Position numbers and translations under genes: made by a program
Shown here: positions 36,607 to 44,887 of the stretch, piece by piece
Numbering within the stretch: the first letter of the stretch is position 1
Layout: each line of letters begins with the position of its first letter
Origin: Marmoricola sp. OAE513
Lineage (GTDB): Bacteria > Actinomycetota > Actinomycetes > Propionibacteriales > Nocardioidaceae
Length of the DNA: 64,000 nucleotides
Direction: 5' to 3'
NCBI RefSeq assembly: GCF_040546585.1
Contig: NZ_JBEPOC010000001.1
Span: 2,294,001 to 2,358,000, forward strand
The notes under the pieces: generated by a model
Databases searched by the model: none
Told to the model about the DNA's origin: nothing
Seen by the model: the letters and a program-made list of their open reading frames with translations, nothing else

Positions 36607-37348
36607 ACTTGCCCTGGTTGGCCACCGCGGCGGCCGCAGCGGCAGCAGCCTCGGGGTCGAGGTAGCGACCGCCGGGGACGGTCGGCTTGAAATCGGCGTC
36701 CAGCTCGTAGACCAGCGGCATCCCGGTGGGGATGTTCAGGCCGGCGATGTCCTCGTCGGAGATCTGGTCGAGGTGCTTCACGATCGCGCGCAGGCTGTTG
36801 CCGTGCGCTGCGACCAGCACGGTGCGCCCGGCGGCCAGGTCGGGGACGACCTCGTCGTTCCAGTAGGGCAGCAAGCGGGCGATGACGTCCTTGAGGCACT
36901 CGGTGCGCGGCAGGTCCTCGCCGAGGTCGGCGTACCGGGCGTCGTTGGCCTGGGAGTACGGGTCGTCGTCGCTCAGCGGCGGCGGCGGTACGTCGAAGGA
37001 ACGCCGCCAGAGCATGAACTGCTCCTCGCCGTACTCCTCCAGCGTCTGCTTCTTGTCCTTGCCCTGGAGCGCGCCGTAGTGCCGCTCGTTGAGGCGCCAG
37101 GAGCGCTTCACCTCGATCCAGTGCCGGTCCGCCGCATCGAGGGCCAGGGCGGCGGTGGTGATCGCGCGCCGCTGCAGCGAGGTGTGCAGGACGTCGGGCA
37201 GGATCCCGGCCTCGACCAGCAGCTCACCTCCGCGGACAGCCTCGGCGCGACCCTTCTCGGTCAGCGCGACGTCGACCCAGCCGGTGAACAGGTTCTTGGC
37301 GTTCCACTCGCTCTCGCCGTGGCGGAGCAGGACGAGCGTGGAGGTCAT
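36605..37348 (-). CDS. gpmA: 2,3-bisphosphoglycerate-dependent phosphoglycerate mutase
   Basis: 247 residues. LRHGESEWN with the phospho-accepting His10, the [12 protein letters not shown] substrate loop, and [13 protein letters not shown] with the second His: the dPGM family of glycolysis. The C-terminus is an alanine-rich tail. ATG 37348 overlaps the stop of the upstream lipoprotein in ATGA. An open frame continuing to 37864 is antisense-type noise inside the lipoprotein gene. Confidence 0.96.
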   Translation of the reverse strand: MTSTLVLLRHGESEWNAKNLFTGWVDVALTEKGRAEAVRGGELLVEAGILPDVLHTSLQRRAITTAALALDAADRHWIEVKRSWRLNERHYGALQGKDKKQTLEEYGEEQFMLWRRSFDVPPPPLSDDDPYSQANDARYADLGEDLPRTECLKDVIARLLPYWNDEVVPDLAAGRTVLVAAHGNSLRAIVKHLDQISDEDIAGLNIPTGMPLVYELDADFKPTVPGGRYLDPEAAAAAAAAVANQGK

Positions 37349-37929
37349 CCCTCGGCCTGCTCGGTCTCCTCGTCGGCGGGCGCGGTGGCCTCGTCGCCGG
37401 GCTTCTCGGTGGCCTCGTCCGTGGCCTTGTCGTCCGGAGTCTCGGTCGGAGCCATCGGGACCTCGAGGTACTCGTTGCCGTCCTCGGGGTCGTTGCTCAC
37501 GATCGTGGCGTTGACGGTCAGCGAGTCCCCGTCGGAGAACGTGAAGGTGAGGCGCACGTGCTCGCCGACCTTGATCGCGGAGCCCGCGAGCGAGAGCTGC
37601 GGGAGACCCTTGACCGGGGTGGCCAGGTTGACGATCCCGTTCGGGGCGATCTTCACGCCGTCGCTGGTCGCGGTGATGCCGTCGCCGGTCACGCCGGTGA
37701 GGGCGAGCTCCTCGTTGGTGTTGTTCACGATGCTGCCCGCGAACGTGCCCGAACCGTTCTCCGCCGCGACCACGACCGCGTTGTGGATCTCGGCGCTCGC
37801 GGAGCGCTTGTAGGCGCCCTGGGCCGGCTGGTAGGGCTGGTCGGTCTGCGCGCCGAAGCCGCACGCCGCCAGGGCAGGAGCGATCAGGACGGCGACAAGG
37901 GCCGTACGGCGCTTGAAGGGGGACTTCAC
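37345..37929 (-). CDS. lipoprotein of unknown function upstream of gpmA
   Basis: 194 residues. Signal peptide with lipobox LAAC near residue 20, a beta-rich domain of about 120 residues ([33 protein letters not shown]) that resembles small copper-chaperone-like or immunoglobulin-like lipoproteins, and a Glu/Asp/Thr-rich tail. It should be anchored on the outer face of the membrane. GTG 37929 has GAGAGGA about 12 nt upstream. It is coupled to gpmA by a 4-bp overlap; the link is probably transcriptional only. Confidence 0.78.
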   Translation of the reverse strand: MKSPFKRRTALVAVLIAPALAACGFGAQTDQPYQPAQGAYKRSASAEIHNAVVVAAENGSGTFAGSIVNNTNEELALTGVTGDGITATSDGVKIAPNGIVNLATPVKGLPQLSLAGSAIKVGEHVRLTFTFSDGDSLTVNATIVSNDPEDGNEYLEVPMAPTETPDDKATDEATEKPGDEATAPADEETEQAEG

Positions 37930-37991
37930 GAGAACTCGTGTCCTCTCAGGAGGCGTGCGAAACGTGGGTGTGGGGCGGCAGCAGCCTACCG

Positions 37992-38720
37992 TCACTGGCG
38001 CAGGCCCACGGACGCGGCAGCGACGACGAGACCGACCAGTGCTGCTGCCGTGGCGACCACGGTGAGGAACAGCAGCCGCGGAGCGCCCAGGCGCAGGGCG
38101 GTCCGGAGCGGGAGGGTGCGCGCGCCGGACTTGTTGTCGGCCACCAGGTCCCCCAGCGAGGTGATGAAGTGCACGCAGAGCCCGAGTCCCGCGGCGAGCA
38201 GGGTGACCGCCCAGGTGGGCTCCGAGCCGTGCAGCCCACCGGCCCAGCCGCCGTACGCCAGGAAGGCCGGGTACAGCGCGAAGGTGAGCATCCAGCCGAG
38301 GAACGACAACGGGGTCCGGTGCAGCCAGCGGTTGTGGATCCAGCCGATCGGCAGCGTGGCCAGCAGGGCGATCGCGGCGACGACGCCGCTGGAGACCGCG
38401 AGCGGGACCGCTAGCAGGATCAGCACCATCATCCAGTAGCTGGCGCTGCTCGGGTCGACGAGGCCGGCGGCCAGCGGCTTGCCCGGCGTCTGGGCGCGAT
38501 CGTCGTGCTTGAGGTCGCACAGGTCGTTCGAGAGACCGAGCGAGAGCTGGACGACGAGGACGGCGCCGATGACGACGAGCACATCCCGCGCGGGACGGTC
38601 CGTGAGCGAGGCCAGCACGCCCATGACCGCGGCGGCCAGGACGGCCTGCTTGGGGTGCGTGCACCGCACCAGGTCGGTGATCCGCTGCCTGCGGCGCTGC
38701 GTCGTGCCTGACTCGGTCAT
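37992..38720 (-). CDS. UbiA family prenyltransferase
   Basis: 242 residues, eight hydrophobic segments. The first Asp-rich motif is LSNDLCDLKHD near residue 64 (NDxxD). The second, usually DxxxD, is less clear in IGWIHNRW and GDLVADNKS. These enzymes attach prenyl chains to aromatic or sugar acceptors in the membrane; the product is not known here. ATG 38720 is set by TAGTTT 6 nt upstream on the minus strand. Confidence 0.88.
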   Translation of the reverse strand: MTESGTTQRRRQRITDLVRCTHPKQAVLAAAVMGVLASLTDRPARDVLVVIGAVLVVQLSLGLSNDLCDLKHDDRAQTPGKPLAAGLVDPSSASYWMMVLILLAVPLAVSSGVVAAIALLATLPIGWIHNRWLHRTPLSFLGWMLTFALYPAFLAYGGWAGGLHGSEPTWAVTLLAAGLGLCVHFITSLGDLVADNKSGARTLPLRTALRLGAPRLLFLTVVATAAALVGLVVAAASVGLRQ

Positions 38721-38726
38721 GGACGA

Positions 38727-38732
38727 AAACTA
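38727..38732 (-). promoter_or_regulatory. -10 box, leaderless UbiA-family gene
   Basis: Minus-strand TAGTTT with a 6-nt spacer to ATG 38720. Confidence 0.5.
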
Positions 38733-38878
38733 TCCATGTCGTGCGTCCGCGGGGAGTGCGACGCGACGCGACGTTCGGCGGACCTCGGTCCGTTGACGCA
38801 CACACAGCACATCCCTGTCAAGGCCTCGTTAGCGGCCTGACCTGCGCAAACGCGAAATCGACGCGCCGTACGCCGTGT

Positions 38879-38884
38879 TAGACT
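38879..38884 (+). promoter_or_regulatory. -10 box of carD
   Basis: TAGACT. The predicted start is near 38891, giving a leader of about 20 nt with SD GAAAGGGGT before ATG 38912. Unlike many neighbours, carD is not leaderless. Confidence 0.6.
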
Positions 38885-38911
38885 GGTCACCTTGAAAGGG
38901 GTTAACTGCAT

Positions 38912-39397
38912 ATGACTTTCACCGTCGGCGAAACGGTTGTTTATCCGAATCACGGGGCCGCCATCATCGAGGACATCGAGATGCGCACCATCAAGGGCGA
39001 GCCGAAGGAGTACCTCGTACTCCGGATCGTGGCCCAGCAGGACCTCGTTGTACGAGTCCCCGCCTGCAACCTCGACCTGGTCGGGGTTCGCGACGTGGTG
39101 GACAAGGAAGGACTGGACCGGGTCTTCGACGTGCTGCGCGCGATCGTCCCGGACGAGCCGACCAACTGGTCGCGCCGCTACAAGGCGAACCTGGAGAAGC
39201 TGCACTCCGGTGACGTGATGAAGGTGTCCGAGGTCGTTCGCGACCTGTGGCGCCGCGAGCGTGACCGCGGACTGTCGGCCGGCGAGAAGCGGATGCTCGC
39301 GAAGGCTCGTCAGATCCTCGTCTCCGAGCTGGCACTGGCCGAGCACACCAACGAGGACAAGGCCGAGGCCATCCTCGACGAGGTCCTCGCGAGCTGA
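38912..39397 (+). CDS. carD: CarD family transcriptional regulator
   Basis: 161 residues. The N-terminal RNA-polymerase-interacting Tudor-like domain ([17 protein letters not shown]) is followed by the helical DNA-contacting domain containing [12 protein letters not shown], with the Trp that stabilises the open complex. CarD is a general activator of rRNA and housekeeping promoters. SD and -10 box fit. The downstream terminator shows it is transcribed alone. The ispD and ispF genes further on are the usual actinobacterial neighbourhood. Confidence 0.96.
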   Translation: MTFTVGETVVYPNHGAAIIEDIEMRTIKGEPKEYLVLRIVAQQDLVVRVPACNLDLVGVRDVVDKEGLDRVFDVLRAIVPDEPTNWSRRYKANLEKLHSGDVMKVSEVVRDLWRRERDRGLSAGEKRMLAKARQILVSELALAEHTNEDKAEAILDEVLAS

Positions 39398-39420
39398 GCC
39401 CACGCGACTGCTGCTGTCGA

Positions 39421-39449
39421 ACGCCCCCGATCCTGGTGATCGGGGGCGT
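39421..39449 (+). terminator. terminator of carD
   Basis: ACGCCCCCGATC and GATCGGGGGCGT pair over 12 bp with a CTGGT loop, followed by TCTGCTTTG. Confidence 0.85.
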
Positions 39450-39466
39450 TCTGCTTTGCTGGGCGG

Positions 39467-40036
39467 GTGGACGACGAGGAGATGGCCGCACTCGGCTGGG
39501 TCCCGGTCGAGGGCCGGGGATCGCTGCCGTTCGCGCTGGTGCACGGCGAGTCGCTGGTCGCGGCCGCCTCCTGGGCGGTCGGCGAGGCCGGGGTGCAGCT
39601 CTTCGACGCCTCCGTCGCCTTCGAGCAGGTCAAGGAGTCCGGCCGGCCGCTGCTGCTGCACGACCCGCTCTGCCCGCTGGTGCCGGCCGACTTCCTCGCG
39701 CGTGCGGTCGACCGGTGCCGGGAGACCGGGCAGACCGTGGTGGCGTTCAGGCCGGTCACCGACACCGTGAAGCTGCGCGAGGGCGACGTCCTCGGCGCCA
39801 CGGTCGACCGCTCCGGACTGCGCGCGGTCACCAGCCCGGTGGTGGTGCCCGGCTCGGTGCTGGCCCGGGTCGACGGCCTGGACACGACGGACTTTCCGGC
39901 ACTGGTCGCGCAACTCTCCGATCTCGGCGACCTGCTCTGGTTGGAGGCTCCCGCGATCGGGCGCCGCATCTCCGGTCAGGACGACCTGACCGGGTTGGAG
40001 GCCCTCAGTCGTTCGCTGAGCTCGGCGCCTGACTGA
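39467..40036 (+). CDS. degenerate IspD-like nucleotidyltransferase-fold protein
   Basis: 189 residues. Residues about 60-130 align with the middle of IspD: LLLHDPLCPLVPADFL corresponds to VHDGARPLVP, and FRPVTDTVK and TVDRSGLRAV correspond to the later strands. The N-terminal LAAGSGxR nucleotide-binding loop is missing, so CDP-methylerythritol synthesis is unlikely. It may be a regulatory or structural partner. GTG 39467 has TTTGCT 6 nt upstream. It overlaps the 3' end of the true ispD by 32 bp, convergently. Confidence 0.75.
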   Translation: MDDEEMAALGWVPVEGRGSLPFALVHGESLVAAASWAVGEAGVQLFDASVAFEQVKESGRPLLLHDPLCPLVPADFLARAVDRCRETGQTVVAFRPVTDTVKLREGDVLGATVDRSGLRAVTSPVVVPGSVLARVDGLDTTDFPALVAQLSDLGDLLWLEAPAIGRRISGQDDLTGLEALSRSLSSAPD

Positions 40037-40706
40037 CCAGGAGCTCCTCGGCCAGCGCGAGGTCCTCGGGGAACGTCACCTTGATGTTCGCGGCCTCGCC
40101 GTCGACGGCGTGGACGGCGAGGTCGGTGTACCGCTCCAGGCAGGCGGCCGTGTCGGTGCCGCGGAAACCGTTGGCGGCAGCCGCGTCGTACGCCGCGACC
40201 AGCGGACCAGCGGCGAACGCCTGCGGTGTCTGGACGGCTGCCAGCCCGCTCGGCGCGCGACTGCCGTCGGCGTTGCTCAGCGGCACGGTGCGCAGGACCG
40301 GAACGGCCGCCCCGTACCGGTCGGCTGCAGCGACGACTGCGGTGAACAGGGCTGCTGACGCGAGCGGACGGGCCCCGTCGTGGATCGCGACGACGTCGAG
40401 CTCGCCCGCGTCGATGTCGGTCCGGAGCGCCTCCAGCGCCCTGGTCTCGGAGTCGTGCCGCTCCTCGCCGCCGTCGACGAGCCAGACGTCGTACGGGCCC
40501 AGGTGCGGTGCCAGTGCGGCACCGACCTCGTCGCGGTCCTCGGGGCGGACCACCACGACGATCCGTGTGCAGCTCTCCACCGCCAGGGCGGTGCGGACGC
40601 TGCGGGCCAGGATCGGGCTGCCGCCGAGCGGGAGCAGCACCTTGTTCTTCTCCGCGCCGACGCGTCGGCCGGACCCTGCTGCGAGCAGGACGATCGCGGT
40701 CTTCAC
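40005..40706 (-). CDS. ispD: 2-C-methyl-D-erythritol 4-phosphate cytidylyltransferase
   Basis: 233 residues. Third enzyme of the non-mevalonate isoprenoid pathway, joining CTP and methylerythritol phosphate. LLAAGSGRRVG (residues 7-17) is the CTP loop, IHDGARPL carries a catalytic Asp, and TVPLSNADG replaces the more common PVTDT. It follows the hydrolase gene by 10 nt in the same direction; ispF is two genes upstream. Confidence 0.94.
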   Translation of the reverse strand: MKTAIVLLAAGSGRRVGAEKNKVLLPLGGSPILARSVRTALAVESCTRIVVVVRPEDRDEVGAALAPHLGPYDVWLVDGGEERHDSETRALEALRTDIDAGELDVVAIHDGARPLASAALFTAVVAAADRYGAAVPVLRTVPLSNADGSRAPSGLAAVQTPQAFAAGPLVAAYDAAAANGFRGTDTAACLERYTDLAVHAVDGEAANIKVTFPEDLALAEELLVSQAPSSAND

Positions 40707-40716
40707 CGGCGCAGTC

Positions 40717-41586
40717 TCACACGTGCGGGCGGATCAACCTGATCAGGACGCCGGAGACCAGCTCGTCGCGTTCCAGGGGCAGCATGTGGCCGGCGTCGGG
40801 GATCACCGTGAGCACGGCGCCCTCGATGTTCTCGGCGATCTTGCGCGCGTGCGCGGGCGTGGTCAGCACGTCGCGGGTGCCGACCAGGACCTGGGTGGGG
40901 ATGCCGTCGAAGACCTTGAGCGCCTCGACCGCGTCGAGGCGCAGGCAGTCCTCGTAGAAGCCGACCACGGTCGCGGCGGAGGAGTTGATGAGACCCTCGA
41001 CGGTGAGGGCGGCGTCGACCAGGCGCATCGGGCGTCCGAACAGGAAGCGCCGGATCACCTGGCGTTCGATGATCGGTGCGCGACGACGTGCCTTCTTCGT
41101 GAGTGTCCGCGAGCGCAGCGCGAGCATCCGGGGGATCTGGGCGCGCACGAACGGGCCCATCTCGGGGAGACCCAGGGTGATCGTGTCGAGCTCGCCGGAG
41201 GAGGTCGCGACGAAGGCGACCCCGACGACGCGGTCGAAGAGCTCCGGGCGCTGACCGGCGAGCACCATCGTCGTCATGCCGCCGATCGAGTGTCCCGCGA
41301 TGACGAGCTTCCCGGTCGGCGCGTAGGCGTCGATGACGTCGCTCATGTCGCGCGCCAGGTTGGCGATGGTGCAGTCGGCCTTCGGCGTCTCGTCGGAGCT
41401 GCCGTGGCCACGGTGGTCCCAGGTGACGATGCGGATCCGGTGGCCGAACTCCCGCTGCAGGTCCCGGACCTGGTAGTGCCAGTCCGCCTGGTTCAAGGTC
41501 CAGCAGTGCGCGAGCACGGCGGTCAGCGGCGCGTCCTCGGGACCGTAGGTGCGCACGTCGAGGCGCAGGCCGTCAAAGGTCTTCAT
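40717..41586 (-). CDS. alpha/beta hydrolase
   Basis: 289 residues. Nucleophile elbow GHSIGG near residue 96, acid in VGTRDVLTTP, catalytic His in DAGHMLP, and the oxyanion segment AHCWTLN. It could be an esterase, lipase or haloperoxidase-like enzyme; the substrate is unknown. It is inserted between ispF and ispD, which are usually adjacent or fused. ATG 41586 lies directly after a 25-bp palindrome, so it may have its own regulated promoter. The open frame beyond 41586 belongs to antisense reading of ispF. Confidence 0.87.
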   Translation of the reverse strand: MKTFDGLRLDVRTYGPEDAPLTAVLAHCWTLNQADWHYQVRDLQREFGHRIRIVTWDHRGHGSSDETPKADCTIANLARDMSDVIDAYAPTGKLVIAGHSIGGMTTMVLAGQRPELFDRVVGVAFVATSSGELDTITLGLPEMGPFVRAQIPRMLALRSRTLTKKARRRAPIIERQVIRRFLFGRPMRLVDAALTVEGLINSSAATVVGFYEDCLRLDAVEALKVFDGIPTQVLVGTRDVLTTPAHARKIAENIEGAVLTVIPDAGHMLPLERDELVSGVLIRLIRPHV

Positions 41587-41596
41587 GGAAGGAAAG

Positions 41597-41621
41597 TACC
41601 TGATACACCGTGTCTCAGGTA
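41597..41621. promoter_or_regulatory. 25-bp near-perfect palindrome between ispF and the hydrolase gene
   Basis: TACCTGA T ACAC C GTGT C TCAGGTA: arms of 11 matching bases with a single T/C mismatch. This is the size and style of a TetR-family operator. It overlaps the ispF stop codon and ends 11 nt before the hydrolase ATG. Confidence 0.7.
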
Positions 41622-42091
41622 TCTCGTTGCAGCAGTGCGGTCGCGATCGCCGCGACGCCCTCGCCGCGACCGGTGAGGCCCAGGCCGTCGGTGGTGGTCG
41701 CGGAGAACGAGACCGCGATGCCGTGGGTCTCGGCGAGGTGACGTTCGGCCTCGGTCCGGCGGCCCCCGATCCGCGGCCGGTTGCCGACCAGCTGGACCGC
41801 GACGTTGCACACCGTCCAGCCCGCTGCCCGGACCCGCACCAGGGTCTCCGCCAGCAGGGCGTCGCCGGCAGCGCCGGACCACTGCGGCTCGGAGGTCCCG
41901 TAGTTGCTGCCGAGGTCGCCAAGACCTGAGGCGGAGAAGAGTGCGTCGCAGATCGCGTGCAGCACGACGTCGCCGTCGGAGTGACCCTCGGGCCCCGAGG
42001 TCTCCTCCGGCCAGGTCAGTCCGGCGATCGTCATCGGCCGTCCCTCGACGAGACGGTGCACGTCGGTTCCGATACCCGTTCTGAGATCCAC
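41615..42091 (-). CDS. ispF: 2-C-methyl-D-erythritol 2,4-cyclodiphosphate synthase
   Basis: 158 residues, the normal IspF length. Metal ligands in GTDVHRL (DxH, residues 9-12) and a conserved HSDGDVVLHAICDAL. The usual FPDTD segment is replaced by GSNYGTSEPQW. It makes the cyclodiphosphate intermediate of isoprenoid synthesis. GTG 42091 has TAGCCT 6 nt before it on the minus strand, so it is leaderless. Confidence 0.94.
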   Translation of the reverse strand: MDLRTGIGTDVHRLVEGRPMTIAGLTWPEETSGPEGHSDGDVVLHAICDALFSASGLGDLGSNYGTSEPQWSGAAGDALLAETLVRVRAAGWTVCNVAVQLVGNRPRIGGRRTEAERHLAETHGIAVSFSATTTDGLGLTGRGEGVAAIATALLQRDT

Positions 42092-42097
42092 GGGACG

Positions 42098-42103
42098 AGG
42101 CTA
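42098..42103 (-). promoter_or_regulatory. -10 box, leaderless ispF
   Basis: Minus-strand TAGCCT with a 6-nt spacer to GTG 42091. Confidence 0.55.
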
Positions 42104-42278
42104 CCGAGTGTCCGAGCTTGCGCGGGGCCACACCCGTGGCGCCAACGCCTGCTGAGGAACGAAGTGACGATTGCGCCCGTGATCATGCCGGGTATTCGGG
42201 GCGGATGCTGCACGATGGGGCGGTGATCCCCGCTCCTCCCGCCGTCGCCGCGGCGTCGGCGCCTCCCCGGAGGCTCGT

Positions 42279-43790
42279 GTGAAGCGGACCACGCCCTACC
42301 TCGCCCTGGCGGGTCTGCTGACCGGCGCTGCCGGCATCGTGACTGCTCAGTCGACCGCCTGGCTGCTCCAGGCCGGCGCGGGCCCGGTGCGCGCTGCGCG
42401 CACCACGGCCGTCGACCTAACGCCCGGCGTCGTCATGCGCTGGCTGGTCTCCAAGACCAGCTCGGTGGGTCTGCCGCTCGGCAACATCATGGTGATCATC
42501 CTCCTGCTGGTGGTGTTCGCGGTCGTCGGTGTGCTCGCGCTGCGACGCCCTCTGGTCGCAGACGTCGTGTACGTCGCGACGGCGGGCATCGGGGTGGTCT
42601 CCGCCCTCCGGATCGACCGGTCCATCGAGTCGGCGATGTGCCCGGTGGTCGCGATGGTCACCTGGATCGTCGTGTCCCGGCTGCTCGTGCGGACCGTGGG
42701 ACGCAGCCTTGCGCCGGACGAGGTCGACCCGTCGCGCCGGCAGCTGCTCGGCTTCTTCAGCGGGGTCGTCCTGGTAACCGCGGGGGTCGGCGTGGCAGGT
42801 CTCTCGAGCCGGTCCAAGCGCAACGCGGTCGACAGGTCTCGTCGCCTGCTGCGCCTGCCCATCACCCGCGGCTCGGTGCCCGCCGGGTCGCGCCTCGGGG
42901 TCGTCGGGATCAGCTCGTGGCGCACCCCGGCCCGCTCCTTCTACAAGGTGCGCGCGTCGATCTCGGACCCGGTGATCGAGATCGACGACTGGACGCTGCG
43001 GGTGCACGGGATGGTCGACCGCGAGGTCGAGCTGAGCTACTCCGACCTCGTGAACCTGCCGATGATCGAGGCGTGGGTGACCATGTGCGCGGCCACCAAC
43101 GAGGTGGGTGGGGAGAAGGTCGGCAACGCCTACTGGTCAGGGATCCGGTTGGGCGACATCCTCGAGCAGGCCGGCGTCCAGGCCGCGGCCGACACCGTCG
43201 TGCAGACCGGGAAGGACGGCTGGACCTGTGCCGTTCCCCTCGACCTGCTGACCGACGGCCGGACGGCGATGCTCGCACTGGCCATGAACGGTGCCGTGCT
43301 CGAGGTGGGTCAGGGGTTCCCCGCGCGCACGGTCGTCGCCGGTGTCTACGACTACGCGACGACGACCAAGTGGGTCGTCGATCTCGAGGTCACCACGGCG
43401 GAGGAGGCGTCGACCCGGTCGGCCGAGGAAGGCTGGGACGAGGGCAGTCCGGTCCGCACCCAGTCCCGGATCGACCTGCCCCGCGACGGCGACGACGTAC
43501 CGTCCGGCACCCTGGAGATCGGTGGCGTCGCGTGGTCGCCGCACGCCGGGATCAGGGCGGTCGAGTACCAGCTCGACGGTGGCCCGTGGGTGACCGCCCG
43601 CGTGGGCACGACGACGAGGACCGGCGATGCCTGGGTGCAGTGGACCGCCGACCTGGAAGTCGGGACCGGTGCGCACGTGCTCGTGGTGCGAGCCACCGAC
43701 ATGACCGGGGTCGTGCAGACCGACGTCGAGAACGCGGCGGAACCGAGCGGTGCCACCGGGCTCCACCAGATCGACTTCGACGTCGTCTGA
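42279..43790 (+). CDS. membrane-anchored molybdopterin-dependent oxidoreductase (sulfite-oxidase family)
   Basis: 503 residues. About five membrane segments in the first 175 residues, then the sulfite-oxidase-type molybdopterin domain with VTMCAATNEVGG, whose Cys should bind molybdenum (near residue 270), and NAYWSGIRLGDIL. A C-terminal Mo-co dimerisation domain follows (GVAWSPHAGIRAVEYQLDGGPW). The electron acceptor and substrate are unknown; the catalytic part is probably extracytoplasmic. GTG 42279 has CCGGAGG upstream. No molybdenum cofactor genes are nearby. Confidence 0.9.
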   Translation: MKRTTPYLALAGLLTGAAGIVTAQSTAWLLQAGAGPVRAARTTAVDLTPGVVMRWLVSKTSSVGLPLGNIMVIILLLVVFAVVGVLALRRPLVADVVYVATAGIGVVSALRIDRSIESAMCPVVAMVTWIVVSRLLVRTVGRSLAPDEVDPSRRQLLGFFSGVVLVTAGVGVAGLSSRSKRNAVDRSRRLLRLPITRGSVPAGSRLGVVGISSWRTPARSFYKVRASISDPVIEIDDWTLRVHGMVDREVELSYSDLVNLPMIEAWVTMCAATNEVGGEKVGNAYWSGIRLGDILEQAGVQAAADTVVQTGKDGWTCAVPLDLLTDGRTAMLALAMNGAVLEVGQGFPARTVVAGVYDYATTTKWVVDLEVTTAEEASTRSAEEGWDEGSPVRTQSRIDLPRDGDDVPSGTLEIGGVAWSPHAGIRAVEYQLDGGPWVTARVGTTTRTGDAWVQWTADLEVGTGAHVLVVRATDMTGVVQTDVENAAEPSGATGLHQIDFDVV

Positions 43791-43822
43791 CCCGAACTCC
43801 GGTGCTGCCCGGAGCAAGGTCC

Positions 43823-43828
43823 TACGCT
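43823..43828 (+). promoter_or_regulatory. -10 box, leaderless SDR gene
   Basis: TACGCT with a 6-nt spacer to ATG 43835. Confidence 0.55.
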
Positions 43829-43834
43829 GCGGGC

Positions 43835-44620
43835 ATGGGAACCGACCTGAGCGCCGACTTCTCCGACCGTCCCGGCGCGGCACTGGTGGTCGGGGGCAGC
43901 GGCGGCCTGGGCCGTGCCGTCGTGCGGATGCTCGGTGAGCGCGGCAGCGCGGTGGTCGCGACGTACCGGTCCGGCCGGCGGGCCGCCGAGCAGGCGGTCT
44001 CCGAGGCGACGGCGCACGGCGTACGAGGCGAGGCGCTGGGGCTGGACACCCTCGACGACGCCGCGGTGGTCGACGCGGTCACCGCAGTCGTCGCCCGGTA
44101 CGGCGGCCTGCACACGCTGGTCTACGCAGCCGGACCGCACGTGCCGATGACGCACCTCAGCAAGGTCGACCCGGCGGCTCTGTCGACCCAGCTCGAGGTC
44201 GACACCGGCGCGTTCTTCCGGGTCGTCTCCGCCGCGCTGCCGGCGCTGCGCGAGGCGCGAGGGAGCGTGGTCGCGGTGACGACGGCTGCCACCTCGCGTT
44301 ACCCCGTCCGTGACGGGTTGTCGGCTGCTCCGAAGGCGGCGGTCGAGGCGCTGGCGCGCGGTCTCGCCGCGGAGGAGGGGCGGTTCGGCGTGCGGGTGAA
44401 CTGCGTCGGTCCGGGGATGCTGACCGACGGGATGGCGGACCGGTTGATCAGCTCGGGGGAGCTGGACGAGCGAGCGCTGGAGGTGACGCGGGGGAACATC
44501 CCGCTGCGGCGGTTCGGGCAGGCGGTCGACATCGCCGAGGCCGTGTGCTTTCTGGCTTCTGACCGGGCGGGGTTCATCTCGGGGCAGAAGCTGGACGTCG
44601 ACGGGGGATACGGGGTCTAG
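43835..44620 (+). CDS. SDR family oxidoreductase lacking the catalytic tyrosine
   Basis: 261 residues. Cofactor motif VGGSGGLG near residue 20 and a C-terminal FISGQKLDVDGGYGV typical of FabG-like enzymes. Where the catalytic YxxxK is expected the sequence is LSAAPKAAVEAL: the Lys is present but the Tyr is Ser (SAAPK). It may be a non-catalytic or altered member. Start ATG 43835 from the leaderless promoter. A longer open frame from 42638 is noise. Confidence 0.83.
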   Translation: MGTDLSADFSDRPGAALVVGGSGGLGRAVVRMLGERGSAVVATYRSGRRAAEQAVSEATAHGVRGEALGLDTLDDAAVVDAVTAVVARYGGLHTLVYAAGPHVPMTHLSKVDPAALSTQLEVDTGAFFRVVSAALPALREARGSVVAVTTAATSRYPVRDGLSAAPKAAVEALARGLAAEEGRFGVRVNCVGPGMLTDGMADRLISSGELDERALEVTRGNIPLRRFGQAVDIAEAVCFLASDRAGFISGQKLDVDGGYGV

Positions 44621-44624
44621 CGTC

Positions 44625-44689
44625 CCGGTCGTCGAGCTTGCCGAGACGTGGTGAGGTCCCCGGTCGTCGAGCTTGCCGAGACGTGGTGA
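44625..44689. repeat. two direct copies of a 30-bp REP-like repeat
   Basis: Two identical 30-bp units (44625-44654 and 44660-44689), each starting CCGGTCGTCGAGCTTGCCGA and ending GACGTGGTGA. The core TCGAGCTTGCCGA is an imperfect palindrome. The rest of the gap to 44887 is GC-rich with no gene I can support. Confidence 0.75.
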
Positions 44690-44887
44690 CCTGACCGCAA
44701 CCCGCGCGCCACCCGGCCGCCCGCGGGGGCGGCTGAGCCAACCACCGTTCCGCTCGTTCCTCGCTCCACGGGGCCAGGCCCATCCACGGCTCCGCCGCCC
44801 CCGCGGGCGTCCGGACGTCGCGCACCCCACCTCCGCGGCTCCGAGGTCGCGTCGCTGCGCTGGTGAACTTTCCCGCCTGGGTGGTGC

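Noticed and set aside
38717-38812. Minus-strand 31-codon frame beginning MCCVCV before the UbiA-family gene, like a polycysteine leader
   Set aside because: The cysteine codons arise from a TGTGTGTG stretch, no -10 box stands at leaderless distance, and a better leaderless promoter lies at the UbiA ATG itself. No link of UbiA genes to cysteine is known.
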